The position numbers were made by a program, and so were the translations under genes. This document shows positions 17,648 to 27,151 of a stretch of DNA of 64,000 bases, one piece after another. The notes under the pieces are model-generated. The model saw only the letters and a list, made by a program, of their open reading frames with translations, was not told the origin of the DNA and made no database searches. The first letter of the stretch is position 1, and every line of letters begins with the position of its first letter. The DNA is from Sphingomonas sp. NFR04 (GTDB taxonomy: Bacteria > Pseudomonadota > Alphaproteobacteria > Sphingomonadales > Sphingomonadaceae): contig NZ_FORV01000002.1 in the NCBI RefSeq assembly GCF_900114095.1, positions 248,001-312,000 of the forward strand, in the 5' to 3' direction.

Positions 17648-19923
17648 TGCAGGAAGCCCAGGAGAAGGAACTGCGGCTGGCGCTGGTCTGCTATGGCGGG
17701 ATCAGCCTTGCGGTGTACATGCACGGCATCACCAAGGAGGTGTGGCACCTCGCCCGCGCCAGCTGCGCCGAGCGCGAGGGCACGCCGCTCCAGAGCGTCT
17801 ATCGCGAGCTGATCGAGGACATTCGCGACCGCAGCGGGCTCAATCTGCGCGTGCTGGTCGACATTCTGTCGGGCGCCAGCGCGGGCGGGATCAACGCGGT
17901 ATTCCTGGCCCAGGCGATCGCCACCGGCCAGTCGCTCGATCCGCTGACCGCGATGTGGCTCGATCATGCCGATGTCGACGCGCTGCTCGCCCCCAGCCAG
18001 GGGCCGTCGCACCGCTTCGCCAAGATTTGGGCCAAGCCGATCGCCTGGATGCTCTCCAACCGCGAGCACGGTGTCGAAGAGACGGTGGAGGCCGGGGCAC
18101 GCGCGGAAGTGCGCGAGAAGCTGGAGCGCTTCGTGCGTTCGCGCTGGTTCGAACCGCCCTTCGGCGGGGAGCAATTGCTCAAGACGCTGCTCAATGCCTT
18201 CGACAAGATGGCGAAGGGCCCGGCCGAGCGCCGGCTGCTGCCCGAGGGCCAGCCGCTCGACCTGTTCGTCACCGCCACCGATTTCCGCGGCCATGCCGAG
18301 ACGCTGCGGCTCAACACGCCGCCGGAAGTGGTGGAGACCGAGCATCGCCTCGTCTTCAGCTTCACCGATCACGGCCGCGGCACCGGCATCGCCCATCCCG
18401 CGGCGCTCGGCTTCGCAGCGCGCGCCACCTCCAGCTTCCCCGGCGCCTTCCCGCCGCTGATGGTGGAGGAGCTCGACAAGGTGCTCGCCGATCGCAGCGA
18501 GACCTGGGCGGGGCGCGACGCCTTCCTCCAGCGCGCGCTCCCCGAGCAATGGGCGGAGAGCCGCGCCGAAAAAGCCGTGCTGATCGACGGGTCGGTACTC
18601 GCCAACGCGCCCTTCGGCCCTGCCATTGACGCGCTGCGCGAACGCCCTGCCCGCCGCCAGGTCGACCGCCGCTTCGTCTTCCTCGATCCGACGCCGGACA
18701 TGCGGTTCGACTTCTACGGCCCGCGCAGCGAACGCCCCGGCTTCTTCTCGACGCTGATCGGCGCACTGTCCGAACTGCCGCGCAAACAGCCGATCCGCGA
18801 CAATCTCGACGTCATCGCCGCCCGCTCGGACCGGATCGAGCGGATGCTGGCGATCGTGTCCGAGATCCGCGCCGAGGTGGAGGCGCAGGTCGAGTCGCTT
18901 TTCGGCTATACGCTGTGGCTCGATTACCCGACGCCCAAGCGGCTGGCCGCGTGGCGCAAGCGCGCGCAGATCGCCGCCGCCGCCAAGGCTGGGTACGGCC
19001 ACACCGCCTATGCGCTGCTCAAGGTCGACGCCGCCGTCGATCGCACCGCGCGGCTGCTCCAGGCACTCGCCGGCCAGCAGGACGGCCAGAAGCTGCGGTC
19101 GCTCGGGCGGCGACTGCGCGAAGCGGTGCGGGTGCGCGGCGCCGACCGGTTCGGCGCCAATCTGCCCGGCGGTGCCTCGCCCGAGGCGCTGGACTTCCTG
19201 CGCGGCCACGACCTTGGCTTCCGCATCCGCCGGTTGCGGCTGCTCGCCCGGCGGCTGGCCGAGCTCGAACACTCCGCCCCGCGCGGCGCGATGCGGCCGA
19301 TGCGCGACGCGATCTATGGCGCGCTGGCCGCCTATCTGGAGCGCAAGCGCTCGGACACCTTCGCCGATCTCCAGGACCGGCTCGCCGGCGATCCCGACGC
19401 GGTGCTCGATACGCTGGCCGAACGGATGCAGCTGCGCGCGCTTGATCGCCAGACCGACGAAGTGCTCTCCGCCGGTTTCAGCGCGCTGTCGAAGGAACTG
19501 CGGCGGCCGATGCTGCTCGCCTATCTCGGCTTCCCCTTTTTCGACATCGCCACGCTGCCGCTGCTCCAGGGCGAGGGCATGGACGAGTTCGACCCGATCC
19601 GCGTCGACCGCATCTCGCCCGAGGACGCAAAGGCGATCCGCGGCGGCGGGGTCGCGGCGATGCTCAAGGGCAATCAATTCAACAATTTCGGCGCCTTCTT
19701 CAGCCGCGCCTACCGCGAGAACGACTATCTCTGGGGTCGCCTCAACGGCGCCGACCGGCTGATCGACATCGTGCTCTCCACGCTCGACGCCGAAGCGCGG
19801 CCGGACGCGGACCAGATCGCCGCGCTCAAACGCCGCGCCTTTCACGCGATCCTGGACGAGGAGGCGCCCGCCCTCACCGCAATCCCCGGACTGATCGCCG
19901 AGTTGCGCGGCGAAATCGGCTGA
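17647..19923 (+). CDS. Patatin-like phospholipase-related protein, large form with C-terminal extension
   Basis: This 758-residue protein has an N-terminal patatin domain. The oxyanion region is YGGISLAVYMHG (residues 16-27), the nucleophile elbow GASAGG has Ser78, and the partner aspartate is Asp314 in LIDGSVLANAPF. The remaining ~400 residues are helical and match the DUF3376-type extension of patatin-related proteins. It probably hydrolyses acyl lipids. No signal peptide is visible, so it acts in the cytosol or on the inner face of the membrane. It is coupled to the upstream EEP gene; LapA follows after 64 bp. Confidence 0.88.
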   Translation: MQEAQEKELRLALVCYGGISLAVYMHGITKEVWHLARASCAEREGTPLQSVYRELIEDIRDRSGLNLRVLVDILSGASAGGINAVFLAQAIATGQSLDPLTAMWLDHADVDALLAPSQGPSHRFAKIWAKPIAWMLSNREHGVEETVEAGARAEVREKLERFVRSRWFEPPFGGEQLLKTLLNAFDKMAKGPAERRLLPEGQPLDLFVTATDFRGHAETLRLNTPPEVVETEHRLVFSFTDHGRGTGIAHPAALGFAARATSSFPGAFPPLMVEELDKVLADRSETWAGRDAFLQRALPEQWAESRAEKAVLIDGSVLANAPFGPAIDALRERPARRQVDRRFVFLDPTPDMRFDFYGPRSERPGFFSTLIGALSELPRKQPIRDNLDVIAARSDRIERMLAIVSEIRAEVEAQVESLFGYTLWLDYPTPKRLAAWRKRAQIAAAAKAGYGHTAYALLKVDAAVDRTARLLQALAGQQDGQKLRSLGRRLREAVRVRGADRFGANLPGGASPEALDFLRGHDLGFRIRRLRLLARRLAELEHSAPRGAMRPMRDAIYGALAAYLERKRSDTFADLQDRLAGDPDAVLDTLAERMQLRALDRQTDEVLSAGFSALSKELRRPMLLAYLGFPFFDIATLPLLQGEGMDEFDPIRVDRISPEDAKAIRGGGVAAMLKGNQFNNFGAFFSRAYRENDYLWGRLNGADRLIDIVLSTLDAEARPDADQIAALKRRAFHAILDEEAPALTAIPGLIAELRGEIG

Positions 19924-19987
19924 GCCTTGGCAAGCGGGCCCGCTCGGGCCTAGAAGGCCGGTCAGGATTTGCCAGGAAGGGAGCGGG

Positions 19988-20311
19988 ATGCGGTTTCTGA
20001 AGGTGCTGTTGTGGCTCCTGCTCGGCGGCGTGATCGCCGGGTTCGTGATCTACAATGGCGAGCAGCGCGTGAGCATCCAGCTCTGGGGCGGTCTCGTCGC
20101 CGATATCAGCCTGCCGCTCTTGCTGATCGTCGTGTTCCTCGCCGGGTTCCTGCCGATGCTGGTCGCCTATCAGACGCTGCGCTGGCGGATGCGACAGCGC
20201 TTCGCCGGGCTGGAGCGCGCGCTCGCCGACCTTCGTTCGATCCCCGCCACACCTGCGCCGCGCGTCGATCCGGTGGTCGAGACGCCCGCTTTCGAGGAGC
20301 CGCGCGCATGA
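19988..20311 (+). CDS. LapA-family (DUF1049) small membrane protein
   Basis: This 107-residue protein has two membrane helices (about residues 3-24 and 43-63) joined by a short periplasmic stretch with VSIQLWGG. A basic helical tail follows (TLRWRMRQRFAGLERALADL). This is the LapA/LPS-assembly type layout; in enterobacteria LapA works with LapB on LPS control. No LapB is seen here. A ribosome site GGAAGGGAG precedes ATG 19988. The stop overlaps the pyrF start (ATGA). Confidence 0.83.
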   Translation: MRFLKVLLWLLLGGVIAGFVIYNGEQRVSIQLWGGLVADISLPLLLIVVFLAGFLPMLVAYQTLRWRMRQRFAGLERALADLRSIPATPAPRVDPVVETPAFEEPRA

Positions 20312-20982
20312 GCGGCCGCATCTATGTCGCGCTCGACACGCCCGAGCTGGAAAAGGCCAAGGCGCTGGCCCAGAAGGTCCGCCACCATGTTGGCGGGATC
20401 AAGCTGGGTCTCGAATTCTTCATGGCGAACGGCCGCCACGGCGTGCACGAGATGGCGGAGATCGGCGTGCCGATCTTCCTCGACCTCAAGTTCCACGACA
20501 TCCCCAACACCGTCGCCAAGGCGATCCAGGCATTGCGGCCGCTCAATCCGGCGATCCTCACCGTCCACGCCGCCGGCGGCCGGGCGATGCTGGAGGACGC
20601 CAAGGCGGCCGCGCCCGAGGGCACCAAGGTCGTCGCGGTGACGATGCTGACCAGCCTCGACGGCAACGACATGACCGCGATCGGCCTCAAGCCCGATCCG
20701 TACGAGCAGGTGATGCGGCTGGCCGAGCTGGCCCGCTCGGCGGGTGTCGATGGCATCGTCTGCTCGGGCGAGGAAGTGAAGGCGGCGCATGCGGCGTGGA
20801 AGGACGGCTTCTTCGTCGTCCCCGGCGTGCGGCCTGCAGACGCGCATGTCGGCGACCAGAAGCGCGTGGTGACGCCGCGCAGCGCGGTGGATGCTGGCGC
20901 GTCGATCCTGGTGATCGGCCGCCCGATCACCCAGGCCGAGGATCCCGACGCGGCCGCGCGGGCGATCGCGGCGACGTTGTAA
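20308..20982 (+). CDS. pyrF: Orotidine 5'-phosphate decarboxylase
   Basis: This 224-residue TIM-barrel enzyme converts OMP to UMP. IYVALDTPELEKA at the start, GGIKLGLEFF, the catalytic FLDLKFHDIPNT, and the phosphate loop VVPGVRP and VIGRPITQA at the end are all intact. ATG 20308 overlaps the LapA stop. Length is typical. A palindromic repeat follows and may end this transcript. Confidence 0.97.
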   Translation: MSGRIYVALDTPELEKAKALAQKVRHHVGGIKLGLEFFMANGRHGVHEMAEIGVPIFLDLKFHDIPNTVAKAIQALRPLNPAILTVHAAGGRAMLEDAKAAAPEGTKVVAVTMLTSLDGNDMTAIGLKPDPYEQVMRLAELARSAGVDGIVCSGEEVKAAHAAWKDGFFVVPGVRPADAHVGDQKRVVTPRSAVDAGASILVIGRPITQAEDPDAAARAIAATL

Positions 20983-20995
20983 TCAGGCCATCAGG

Positions 20996-21120
20996 CACCC
21001 TCACCCTCCCCACTGCCTCCGGCAGCGGGTCCCCTCCCTCTCCCAAAGGAAGAGGGCGAAAAATCCCTCTCCCCTTGGGAGAGGGAGGGAGGCGCGAAGC
21101 GCCGGAAGGGTGAGGGTGAC
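20996..21120. repeat. Palindromic repeat, family A, after pyrF
   Basis: It begins CACCCTCACCCTCCCCACTGCC and ends GCGCCGGAAGGGTGAGGGTG; the inner arms are CCCTCTCCC copies, one with TTGGGAGAGGG. It closely matches the copies at 9101 and 1874, including the AGGCGCGAAGCGCCGGAAGG segment. It stands between pyrF and the acetyltransferase gene on the same strand. Confidence 0.85.
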
Positions 21121-21135
21121 CGTTGAGGAACCAGC

Positions 21136-21642
21136 ATGCCCCTCACCATCCGCCCCGCTACCACTGCCGACCTGCCCGCGATCCACCCCGTCATCGAACG
21201 CGCCTATCGCGGCGAGACCGCGCGCCAGGGCTGGACGCACGAAGCCGACCTGATCGAAGGCCCGCGGACCAATCTCGAAACGCTGACGGCGATCGTGGAG
21301 GATCCCGCCCAGGTGCTGCTATCCGCCTGGGAAGACGGCACCGCGATCGGCTGCGTCAATGTCGTGAACCGCGGCGGCGGCACCGCCTATCTCGGCCTGC
21401 TCTGCATCGATCCGCTGCGCCAGGCGGGTGGTCTCGGGCGCCAACTGATCGCCGCCGCCGAGGCGCATGCCCGCACCGCCTTCGGCTCCACGCGCATGGA
21501 GATGACGGTGATCGAGGAACGCCGCAAGCTGATCGAATATTACCTTCGCCGCGGCTATGCGGAGACCGGCGAGCGCCGCGACTTCCCGATCCCGCTCGAC
21601 CCGCCGCTGTTCATGACGGTGCTGGCCAAGTCGCTGGTCTAG
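21136..21642 (+). CDS. GNAT-family N-acetyltransferase
   Basis: This 168-residue protein has the GNAT fold. LTIRPATTADLPAI opens it, YLGLLCIDPLRQAGGLGRQLI is the acetyl-CoA-binding segment, and YYLRRGYAETGER is the usual C-terminal strand-helix. The P-loop reads RQAGGLGRQL, close to the consensus. Substrate is unknown. It begins 16 bp after a repeat and ends 17 bp before trpF, and may be cotranscribed with the trp genes. Confidence 0.88.
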   Translation: MPLTIRPATTADLPAIHPVIERAYRGETARQGWTHEADLIEGPRTNLETLTAIVEDPAQVLLSAWEDGTAIGCVNVVNRGGGTAYLGLLCIDPLRQAGGLGRQLIAAAEAHARTAFGSTRMEMTVIEERRKLIEYYLRRGYAETGERRDFPIPLDPPLFMTVLAKSLV

Positions 21643-21658
21643 CGCCTAGAGGGCAGCA

Positions 21659-22297
21659 ATGCCCGCAACCGCGAAAATCTGTGGCCTGTCCACGCCCGAG
21701 ACGCTCGACGCCGCCACCACCGGCGGCGCCAGCCATATCGGCTTCGTCTTCTTCCCGCCCAGCCCGCGCCACCTGAGCTTTGACAAGGCGCAGGGACTTG
21801 CCGCGCGCGTGCCCGGCCATGTCGCGCGCGTCGGCGTGTTCGTCGATCCCGACGACGCGCTGCTCGACACGGCGATCGCCGCCGGTCGGCTGGACGTGAT
21901 CCAGCTGCACAAGGTCACGCCCGAGCGCAGTGCTGCAGTCAAGGCACGTACCGGCCGAGAAACCTGGGCGGCGCTGGCGGTGAAGACTCGCACCGATCTC
22001 GTCTCCGCCGCCGGCTTCCGCGGCGCCGCCGATCGGCTGCTCTACGACGCCAAGGCCCCCGAGGGGGCCAAGGTCCCCGGCGGCACCGGGCTGCGCTTCG
22101 ACTGGAACCTGCTCGACGGCTTCGCCCACCCTTTGCCCTGGATCCTTTCCGGCGGGCTGGATGCCGGCAATGTCGGCGAGGCGATCCGGGTCACCGGCGC
22201 GCCGCTGGTGGATGTCTCTTCGGGCATCGAGACCGCGCCGGGCATCAAGGATGTGGACAAGATCGCCGCTTTCCTTAAAGCCGTGGCCCGATCATGA
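21659..22297 (+). CDS. trpF: Phosphoribosylanthranilate isomerase
   Basis: This 212-residue TIM-barrel enzyme catalyses the Amadori rearrangement in tryptophan synthesis. [14 protein letters not shown] with the catalytic Cys, [43 protein letters not shown] and [15 protein letters not shown] are diagnostic. It begins the trpF-trpB-trpA-accD set; its stop overlaps the trpB ATG. Confidence 0.97.
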   Translation: MPATAKICGLSTPETLDAATTGGASHIGFVFFPPSPRHLSFDKAQGLAARVPGHVARVGVFVDPDDALLDTAIAAGRLDVIQLHKVTPERSAAVKARTGRETWAALAVKTRTDLVSAAGFRGAADRLLYDAKAPEGAKVPGGTGLRFDWNLLDGFAHPLPWILSGGLDAGNVGEAIRVTGAPLVDVSSGIETAPGIKDVDKIAAFLKAVARS

Positions 22298-23523
22298 ACG
22301 CACCCAACTCCTTCCGCGCCCAGCCCGACGACCGCGGGCATTTCGGCCAGTTCGGCGGACGCTTCGTCGCCGAGACGCTGATGCCGCTGGTTCTCGACCT
22401 GGAGCGCGAATACACCGCCGCCAAGGCCGATCCCGCCTTCCAGGCCGAGTTCGACGACCTGCTCGAACATTATGTCGGCCGTCCCAGCCCGCTCTACTAC
22501 GCCGAGCGGCTGACCGATGCCCTGCGCGAGAACGCGCCGGAGGGCATGGGCGCAGAGGTCTGGTTCAAGCGCGACGAACTGAACCATACCGGCGCGCACA
22601 AGATCAACAATTGCATCGGCCAGATCCTGCTTGCCCGCCGCATGGGCAAGACCCGGATCATCGCCGAGACGGGCGCCGGCCAGCACGGCGTCGCCACCGC
22701 CACCGTCTGCGCCCGCTTCGGCCTTCCCTGCGTGATCTACATGGGCGCGACCGACGTCGCGCGGCAGCAGCCCAATGTGTTCCGCATGAAGCTGCTCGGC
22801 GCCGAAGTCGTGCCGGTGACCAGCGGCGCCGCGACGCTCAAGGACGCGATGAACGAGGGCCTGCGCGACTGGGTCGCGAATGTCCACGACACCTTCTACA
22901 TCATCGGCACCGCCGCCGGCCCGCACCCCTATCCGGAGCTGGTCCGCGACTTCCAGTCGGTCATCGGCCGCGAGGCGCGCGAGCAGATGCTCAAGCGCAC
23001 CGGCAAGCTGCCCGACCTGCTGGTGGCGGCGATCGGCGGCGGCTCCAACGCGATCGGCCTGTTCCACCCGTTCCTCGACGATGCCGACGTCCAGATGCTC
23101 GGCGTCGAGGCGGCGGGCGAAGGGCTGGAGAAGCGCCATGCCGCCAGCCTCGCCGGCGGGTCGCCCGGCATCCTCCACGGCAACCGCACCTATCTGCTGC
23201 AGGACGAGGACGGCCAGATCACCGAGGCGCATTCGATCTCGGCAGGCCTCGACTATCCGGGCATCGGCCCCGAGCACGCCTGGCTGCGCGACATCGGCCG
23301 GGTCGACTATACCTCGGTCACCGACACCGAGGCGCTCGACGCCTTCCAGCTGCTCTGCCGCACCGAGGGCATCATCCCGGCGCTGGAGCCGAGCCATGCG
23401 ATCGCCGCGGTGGCCAAGGTCGCCCGCACCATGCCGCGCGACAAGGTGATCCTCGCCAACCTCTGCGGTCGCGGCGACAAGGACATCTTCACCGTCGCCG
23501 ACGCGCTGGGAGTGAAGATGTGA
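22294..23523 (+). CDS. trpB: Tryptophan synthase beta chain
   Basis: This 409-residue PLP enzyme condenses indole with serine. [30 protein letters not shown] with the PLP lysine, [22 protein letters not shown] and LCGRGDKD are intact. It works as a complex with TrpA, whose GTG start overlaps its stop by four bases. The gene starts inside the trpF stop (ATGA). Confidence 0.98.
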   Translation: MNAPNSFRAQPDDRGHFGQFGGRFVAETLMPLVLDLEREYTAAKADPAFQAEFDDLLEHYVGRPSPLYYAERLTDALRENAPEGMGAEVWFKRDELNHTGAHKINNCIGQILLARRMGKTRIIAETGAGQHGVATATVCARFGLPCVIYMGATDVARQQPNVFRMKLLGAEVVPVTSGAATLKDAMNEGLRDWVANVHDTFYIIGTAAGPHPYPELVRDFQSVIGREAREQMLKRTGKLPDLLVAAIGGGSNAIGLFHPFLDDADVQMLGVEAAGEGLEKRHAASLAGGSPGILHGNRTYLLQDEDGQITEAHSISAGLDYPGIGPEHAWLRDIGRVDYTSVTDTEALDAFQLLCRTEGIIPALEPSHAIAAVAKVARTMPRDKVILANLCGRGDKDIFTVADALGVKM

Positions 23524-24332
23524 CCCGGCTCGCCAATGCCTTTGCCCGCGCCGCCGAGCAGGGCCGCGCCGCGCTGGTGACCTTCGTCACCGCCGGCGAT
23601 CCTGCGCCGAACGCCACTGCCGCGATCCTCGACGCGCTGGTCGCGGGCGGTGCCGACGTGATCGAGCTCGGCATGCCGTTTACCGATCCAATGGCGGACG
23701 GCCCGGCGATCCAGGCGGCGAACCTGCGCAGCCTCGCTGCCGGCACCACCACCGCGGACGTGCTCGCCATCGCCACGGCGTTCCGCGCACGGCATCCGGA
23801 AGTGCCGCTGGTGCTGATGGGCTATGCCAACCCGATGACGCGCCGGGGACCCGATTGGTTCGCGAATGCCGCGCGCGACGCGGGCGTCGACGGCGCGATC
23901 TGCGTCGATATTCCCGCCGAGGAAGACGACAGCCTCGGCGAAGCGCTCCGCGCCGCCGGGCTGGGCAATGTTCGCCTCGCGACGCCCACCACCGACGCCG
24001 CCCGCCTGCCGGCGGTGCTGGAAGGCGCCTCGGGCTTTCTCTATTATGTCTCGGTCGCCGGGATCACCGGGCTGCAGCAGGCGGCCACGGCCTCGATCGA
24101 AGCCGCGGTCGCCCGCCTCAAGGCCGCCACCGACCTGCCGATCGCGGTTGGCTTCGGCGTCCGCACCCCCGAACAGGCCGCTGCCATCGGCCGCGTCGCC
24201 GACGGCGTGGTCGTGGGCAGCGCGATCGTCGAGCTGGTCGGCCGTCACGGCGGGGATGCGGCGGAGCCCGTTCGCGCCTATATCGAGTCGTTGAAGACGG
24301 CGCTGGTCGCCGCACGCAAGGAAGTCGCATGA
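23520..24332 (+). CDS. trpA: Tryptophan synthase alpha chain
   Basis: This 270-residue TIM-barrel subunit cleaves indole-3-glycerol phosphate and passes indole to Trp[29 protein letters not shown] with catalytic Glu, ICVDIPAEE with the catalytic Asp, [12 protein letters not shown] and [11 protein letters not shown] are conserved. Start is GTG 23520, overlapping the trpB stop; it matches the usual N-terminus and no ATG is better placed. The accD ATG overlaps its stop. Confidence 0.97.
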   Translation: MTRLANAFARAAEQGRAALVTFVTAGDPAPNATAAILDALVAGGADVIELGMPFTDPMADGPAIQAANLRSLAAGTTTADVLAIATAFRARHPEVPLVLMGYANPMTRRGPDWFANAARDAGVDGAICVDIPAEEDDSLGEALRAAGLGNVRLATPTTDAARLPAVLEGASGFLYYVSVAGITGLQQAATASIEAAVARLKAATDLPIAVGFGVRTPEQAAAIGRVADGVVVGSAIVELVGRHGGDAAEPVRAYIESLKTALVAARKEVA

Positions 24333-25189
24333 GCTGGATTTCGCGCGTTCGTAACGCGCTCGCCTATGTCACCACCCGTGGCGAGGAGAGCCCCGACAAT
24401 CTCTGGCACAAGTGCAAGGGATGCGGACAAATGGTGTTCATGAAGGAATTCGAGGACAACCAGAATGTCTGCCCGCATTGCGATTTCCACGATCGCATCG
24501 GCGCGACCAAGCGCTTCGAGCAGCTGTTCGACGACGGCGCTTTCAAGCTGCTGCCGAGCCCCAAGGTTGCCGAGGACCCGCTGAAGTTCCGCGATTCCAA
24601 GCCCTATACGGCGCGGATCAAGGCGGCGCGGGCGACGACCGGCGAACAGGATGCGTTCCAGAACGCCAGCGGCACGATCCTCGGCCACAAGGCGGTGATC
24701 GGCGTGCAGGATTTCGCCTTCATGGGCGGATCGATGGGCCAGGCCGTGGGCGAGGCGTTCATCGCCGGCGTCGAGACCGCAATCGCGTCGCGCTCGCCCT
24801 ATATCGTCTTCACCGCCTCGGGCGGCGCCCGCATGCAGGAAGGCATTCTCAGCCTGATGCAGATGCCGCGCACCACCGTGGCGATCGAGATGCTCCACGA
24901 TGCGGGGCTGCCCTATATCGTCGTGCTGACCGATCCGACCTCGGGCGGCGTGATGGCGGCCTATGCGATGCTGGGCGACGTCCAGATCGCCGAGCCGGGT
25001 GCCACCCTCGCCTTCACCGGCCGCCGCGTGATCGAGAACACGATCCGCGAGAAGCTGCCCGACGATTTCCAGACCAGCGAATATTATCGCGACCACGGCC
25101 TGGTCGACATGGTGACCCACCGCAAGGAGCTCCGCGACACGCTGGGCCAGCTGATCGGCCTGCTCTGCGAGGCGCGCGCGGCGGCTTGA
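24329..25189 (+). CDS. accD: Acetyl-CoA carboxylase carboxyltransferase subunit beta
   Basis: This 286-residue subunit pairs with AccA to transfer the carboxyl group from biotin to acetyl-CoA in fatty acid synthesis. The zinc ribbon has Cys29, Cys32, Cys48 and Cys51 (CKGCGQ, CPHCDF). The crotonase-like domain carries [25 protein letters not shown] and [14 protein letters not shown] 24329 overlaps the trpA stop. The trpFBA-accD-folC order is common in alphaproteobacteria. Confidence 0.98.
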   Translation: MSWISRVRNALAYVTTRGEESPDNLWHKCKGCGQMVFMKEFEDNQNVCPHCDFHDRIGATKRFEQLFDDGAFKLLPSPKVAEDPLKFRDSKPYTARIKAARATTGEQDAFQNASGTILGHKAVIGVQDFAFMGGSMGQAVGEAFIAGVETAIASRSPYIVFTASGGARMQEGILSLMQMPRTTVAIEMLHDAGLPYIVVLTDPTSGGVMAAYAMLGDVQIAEPGATLAFTGRRVIENTIREKLPDDFQTSEYYRDHGLVDMVTHRKELRDTLGQLIGLLCEARAAA

Positions 25190-25197
25190 ACCTACCT

Positions 25198-25309
25198 AAG
25201 CCCCTCCCCTTCAGGGGAGGGATTTGGGGTGGGGCAGTGTCTCACCGAGACCAACGTTCGTTCTGGGATCCCTCCACCCCCAACCCCTCCTCCCAGGAGG
25301 AGGGGCTTA
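25198..25309. repeat. Palindromic repeat, family B-like, between accD and folC
   Basis: The outer arms AAGCCCCTCC and GGAGGGGCTT are inverted. Each half holds its own palindrome (CCCCTCCCCTTCAGGGGAGGG; CCTCCTCCCAGGAGGAGG), and GGGGTGGGG pairs with CCACCCCCAACCCC. It resembles the element before purN in design but differs in sequence. Confidence 0.8.
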
Positions 25310-25322
25310 ATTCAAAAGCGAC

Positions 25323-26639
25323 ATGCCCGACTTCGCTCGCTCCACCGATCCCGCCGTCCAGCGCCAGCTCGACCGGCTGACCCTGCTCTCCCCCGGCGCC
25401 GATATCCTCGGCCTGGAGCGCATCACCCGACTGCTGCAGCGCGTCGGCAACCCGCATCTCCGCCTGCCGCCGGTGCTCCACGTCGCCGGCACCAACGGCA
25501 AGGGATCAACCTGCGCCTTCCTCCGCGCCGCGCTCGAAGCGACGGGTCTGCGCGTCCATGTCTACTCCAGTCCCCACCTCGTCCGCTTCAACGAGCGCAT
25601 CCGCCTCGCCGGCACGCTGATCGACGACGCCACCCTCGCCCCGCTGCTGGCCGAGGTGCTGGACGCCGGCGGCGATATCGGCGCGAGCTTCTTCGAGGTG
25701 ACCACCACCGCCGCCTTCCTCGCCTTCGCCCGCACGCCTGCGGATGCGTGCGTGATCGAAGTCGGCTTGGGCGGACGCTTGGACGCCACCAATGTCGTGC
25801 CCGCGCCGATCGCCACCGGCATCGCGCAGCTCGGCATCGACCATCAGGCCTTCCTCGGCGACACCCTGCCGCAGATCGCCCGCGAGAAGGCCGGCATTGC
25901 CAAGTGCGGCGTGCCGCTGGTGACGATGCGCTATGCTCCCGAGATCGCGGCGGTGGTCGCCTCGGCAGGCGTACCGGTGCTCGCGCAAGGCACGGCCTGG
26001 GGCTATGCGGTGGAGGGCGACCGCCTGATCTACCGCGACGTGAAGGGAACGGTGGAAACCCCGCTGCCGACGCTGTCCGGCCCGCACCAGCCAGGCAATT
26101 TCGCGCTCGCCATCGCAATGCTGCGACACCAGGACGCGCTCGCCGCTCCCGATGCCGCGCTCGCCGCGGCGGCGACCGGCGCCCGCTGGCCGGCGCGGAT
26201 GCAGCGGCTCGGCGAAGGCCCGCTTACCGCGTTGCTCCCGGCCGATACGCCGGTGTGGCTGGACGGGGGCCACAACGCCGCCGCGGGCACCGCAATTGCA
26301 GGCACGGTCGCGGACGTGGCGGCCGACCGGCCCTGCCACCTCGTGCTCGGCATGCTCGCCAACAAGGACCCGGAGGGGCTGATCGCACCGCTCGCCGGCC
26401 GCTTGGCCAGCGTGACGACCGTGCCGATCCCCGGCCATGCCCATCATGCGCCTGCCAAGCTTGCGGCGCTGGTTCGTGGCTTGGGTGTACCGCTGGCCGA
26501 CACCGCTGCTGACGTAGCGAGCGCCCTCCGCGTCATCGCCGAACACATCGAGGGCAGCCAGCCTAGCGCCGTGCTGATCCTCGGCTCGCTCTACCTCGCG
26601 GGCGTCGTGCTGGAGGCGAACGGCGAATTGCCCGACTGA
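25323..26639 (+). CDS. folC: Folylpolyglutamate synthase / dihydrofolate synthase
   Basis: This 438-residue ATP-dependent Mur-ligase relative adds glutamate to dihydropteroate and folates. The P-loop GTNGKGS is at residues 56-62. YSSPHLVRFNERIRLAG, EVGLGGRLDATNV, GIDHQAFLGDTL with IAREKAGI, and the C-terminal LDGGHNAAAG and LGMLANKDPEG are family signatures. Start ATG 25323 lies 13 bp after the repeat element, with AAAAGCGAC upstream and no strong ribosome site. Confidence 0.96.
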   Translation: MPDFARSTDPAVQRQLDRLTLLSPGADILGLERITRLLQRVGNPHLRLPPVLHVAGTNGKGSTCAFLRAALEATGLRVHVYSSPHLVRFNERIRLAGTLIDDATLAPLLAEVLDAGGDIGASFFEVTTTAAFLAFARTPADACVIEVGLGGRLDATNVVPAPIATGIAQLGIDHQAFLGDTLPQIAREKAGIAKCGVPLVTMRYAPEIAAVVASAGVPVLAQGTAWGYAVEGDRLIYRDVKGTVETPLPTLSGPHQPGNFALAIAMLRHQDALAAPDAALAAAATGARWPARMQRLGEGPLTALLPADTPVWLDGGHNAAAGTAIAGTVADVAADRPCHLVLGMLANKDPEGLIAPLAGRLASVTTVPIPGHAHHAPAKLAALVRGLGVPLADTAADVASALRVIAEHIEGSQPSAVLILGSLYLAGVVLEANGELPD

Positions 26640-26654
26640 CGCCGCAGCCCGGCT

Positions 26655-26686
26655 TATTGCGATTGACTATTAATAACAGAATGCGA
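26655..26686. promoter_or_regulatory. AT-rich partial palindrome before the DUF6628 gene
   Basis: ATTGC, then CTATTAATAA, then ATGCGAT form an AT-rich, partly symmetric block in a GC-rich background, about 30 bp upstream of the DUF6628 start. TATTAATA at its centre is palindromic. The form recalls iron-regulator (Fur-type) boxes of alphaproteobacteria, but the match is partial. It may simply be the promoter; TTGACT at 26663 could be a -35. Confidence 0.3.
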
Positions 26687-26716
26687 TGATTGCTCCGACG
26701 CCCATCGGAGAATCAC

Positions 26717-27148
26717 ATGCAGCCGTCCGTCCAGACCCTCGTCACCGCCCTGCCCCAGCTCCAGCCCGAGGATCCGGGCGTGCGGCTGCTGCTGTTCGGC
26801 GTCCGCCAGACCGGCGGCAACGGACTGCACGACGCGAGCACCGCGCACGCCTTCCTGGTCGCGTTCGGCAAGGGTTTTCGCCGCCCGCTGATGCTGCTTC
26901 GCACGCTGATGCACGAGATGTCGGTGATGGCGACCGGCCCTGTGCAGATCGCGCCCTGGTGCTGCCCGCGCATGACCGCGTCCGAGGCGGCGCTGGTCAA
27001 TGCGCTCGGCAAGGTCCGCACCAACCCCCAGGCCGCCGCACTGCTGCTCGCCGACCTGATCGGCGTCCGCGACGCGACGGGCCTACTGCCGACCGCGCAC
27101 GCGCTCGCGCAGAGCTTCGCCGACCTCGCGCTGCCGCTGGAGCCGTAA
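26717..27148 (+). CDS. DUF6628 family protein
   Basis: This 143-residue protein has the pattern I associate with DUF6628 of sphingomonads (GVRLLLFGVRQTGGNGLHDA, AFLVAFGKGFRRPLMLLR, IAPWCCPRMTASEAALV). Function is unknown. Conserved Cys-Cys in PWCCPRM could bind metal. ATG 26717 has CGGAG upstream; the open frame extends to 26690 but without a ribosome site. It follows folC after 77 bp with an AT-rich control region, so it is probably transcribed on its own. Confidence 0.75.
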   Translation: MQPSVQTLVTALPQLQPEDPGVRLLLFGVRQTGGNGLHDASTAHAFLVAFGKGFRRPLMLLRTLMHEMSVMATGPVQIAPWCCPRMTASEAALVNALGKVRTNPQAAALLLADLIGVRDATGLLPTAHALAQSFADLALPLEP

Positions 27149-27151
27149 GCC

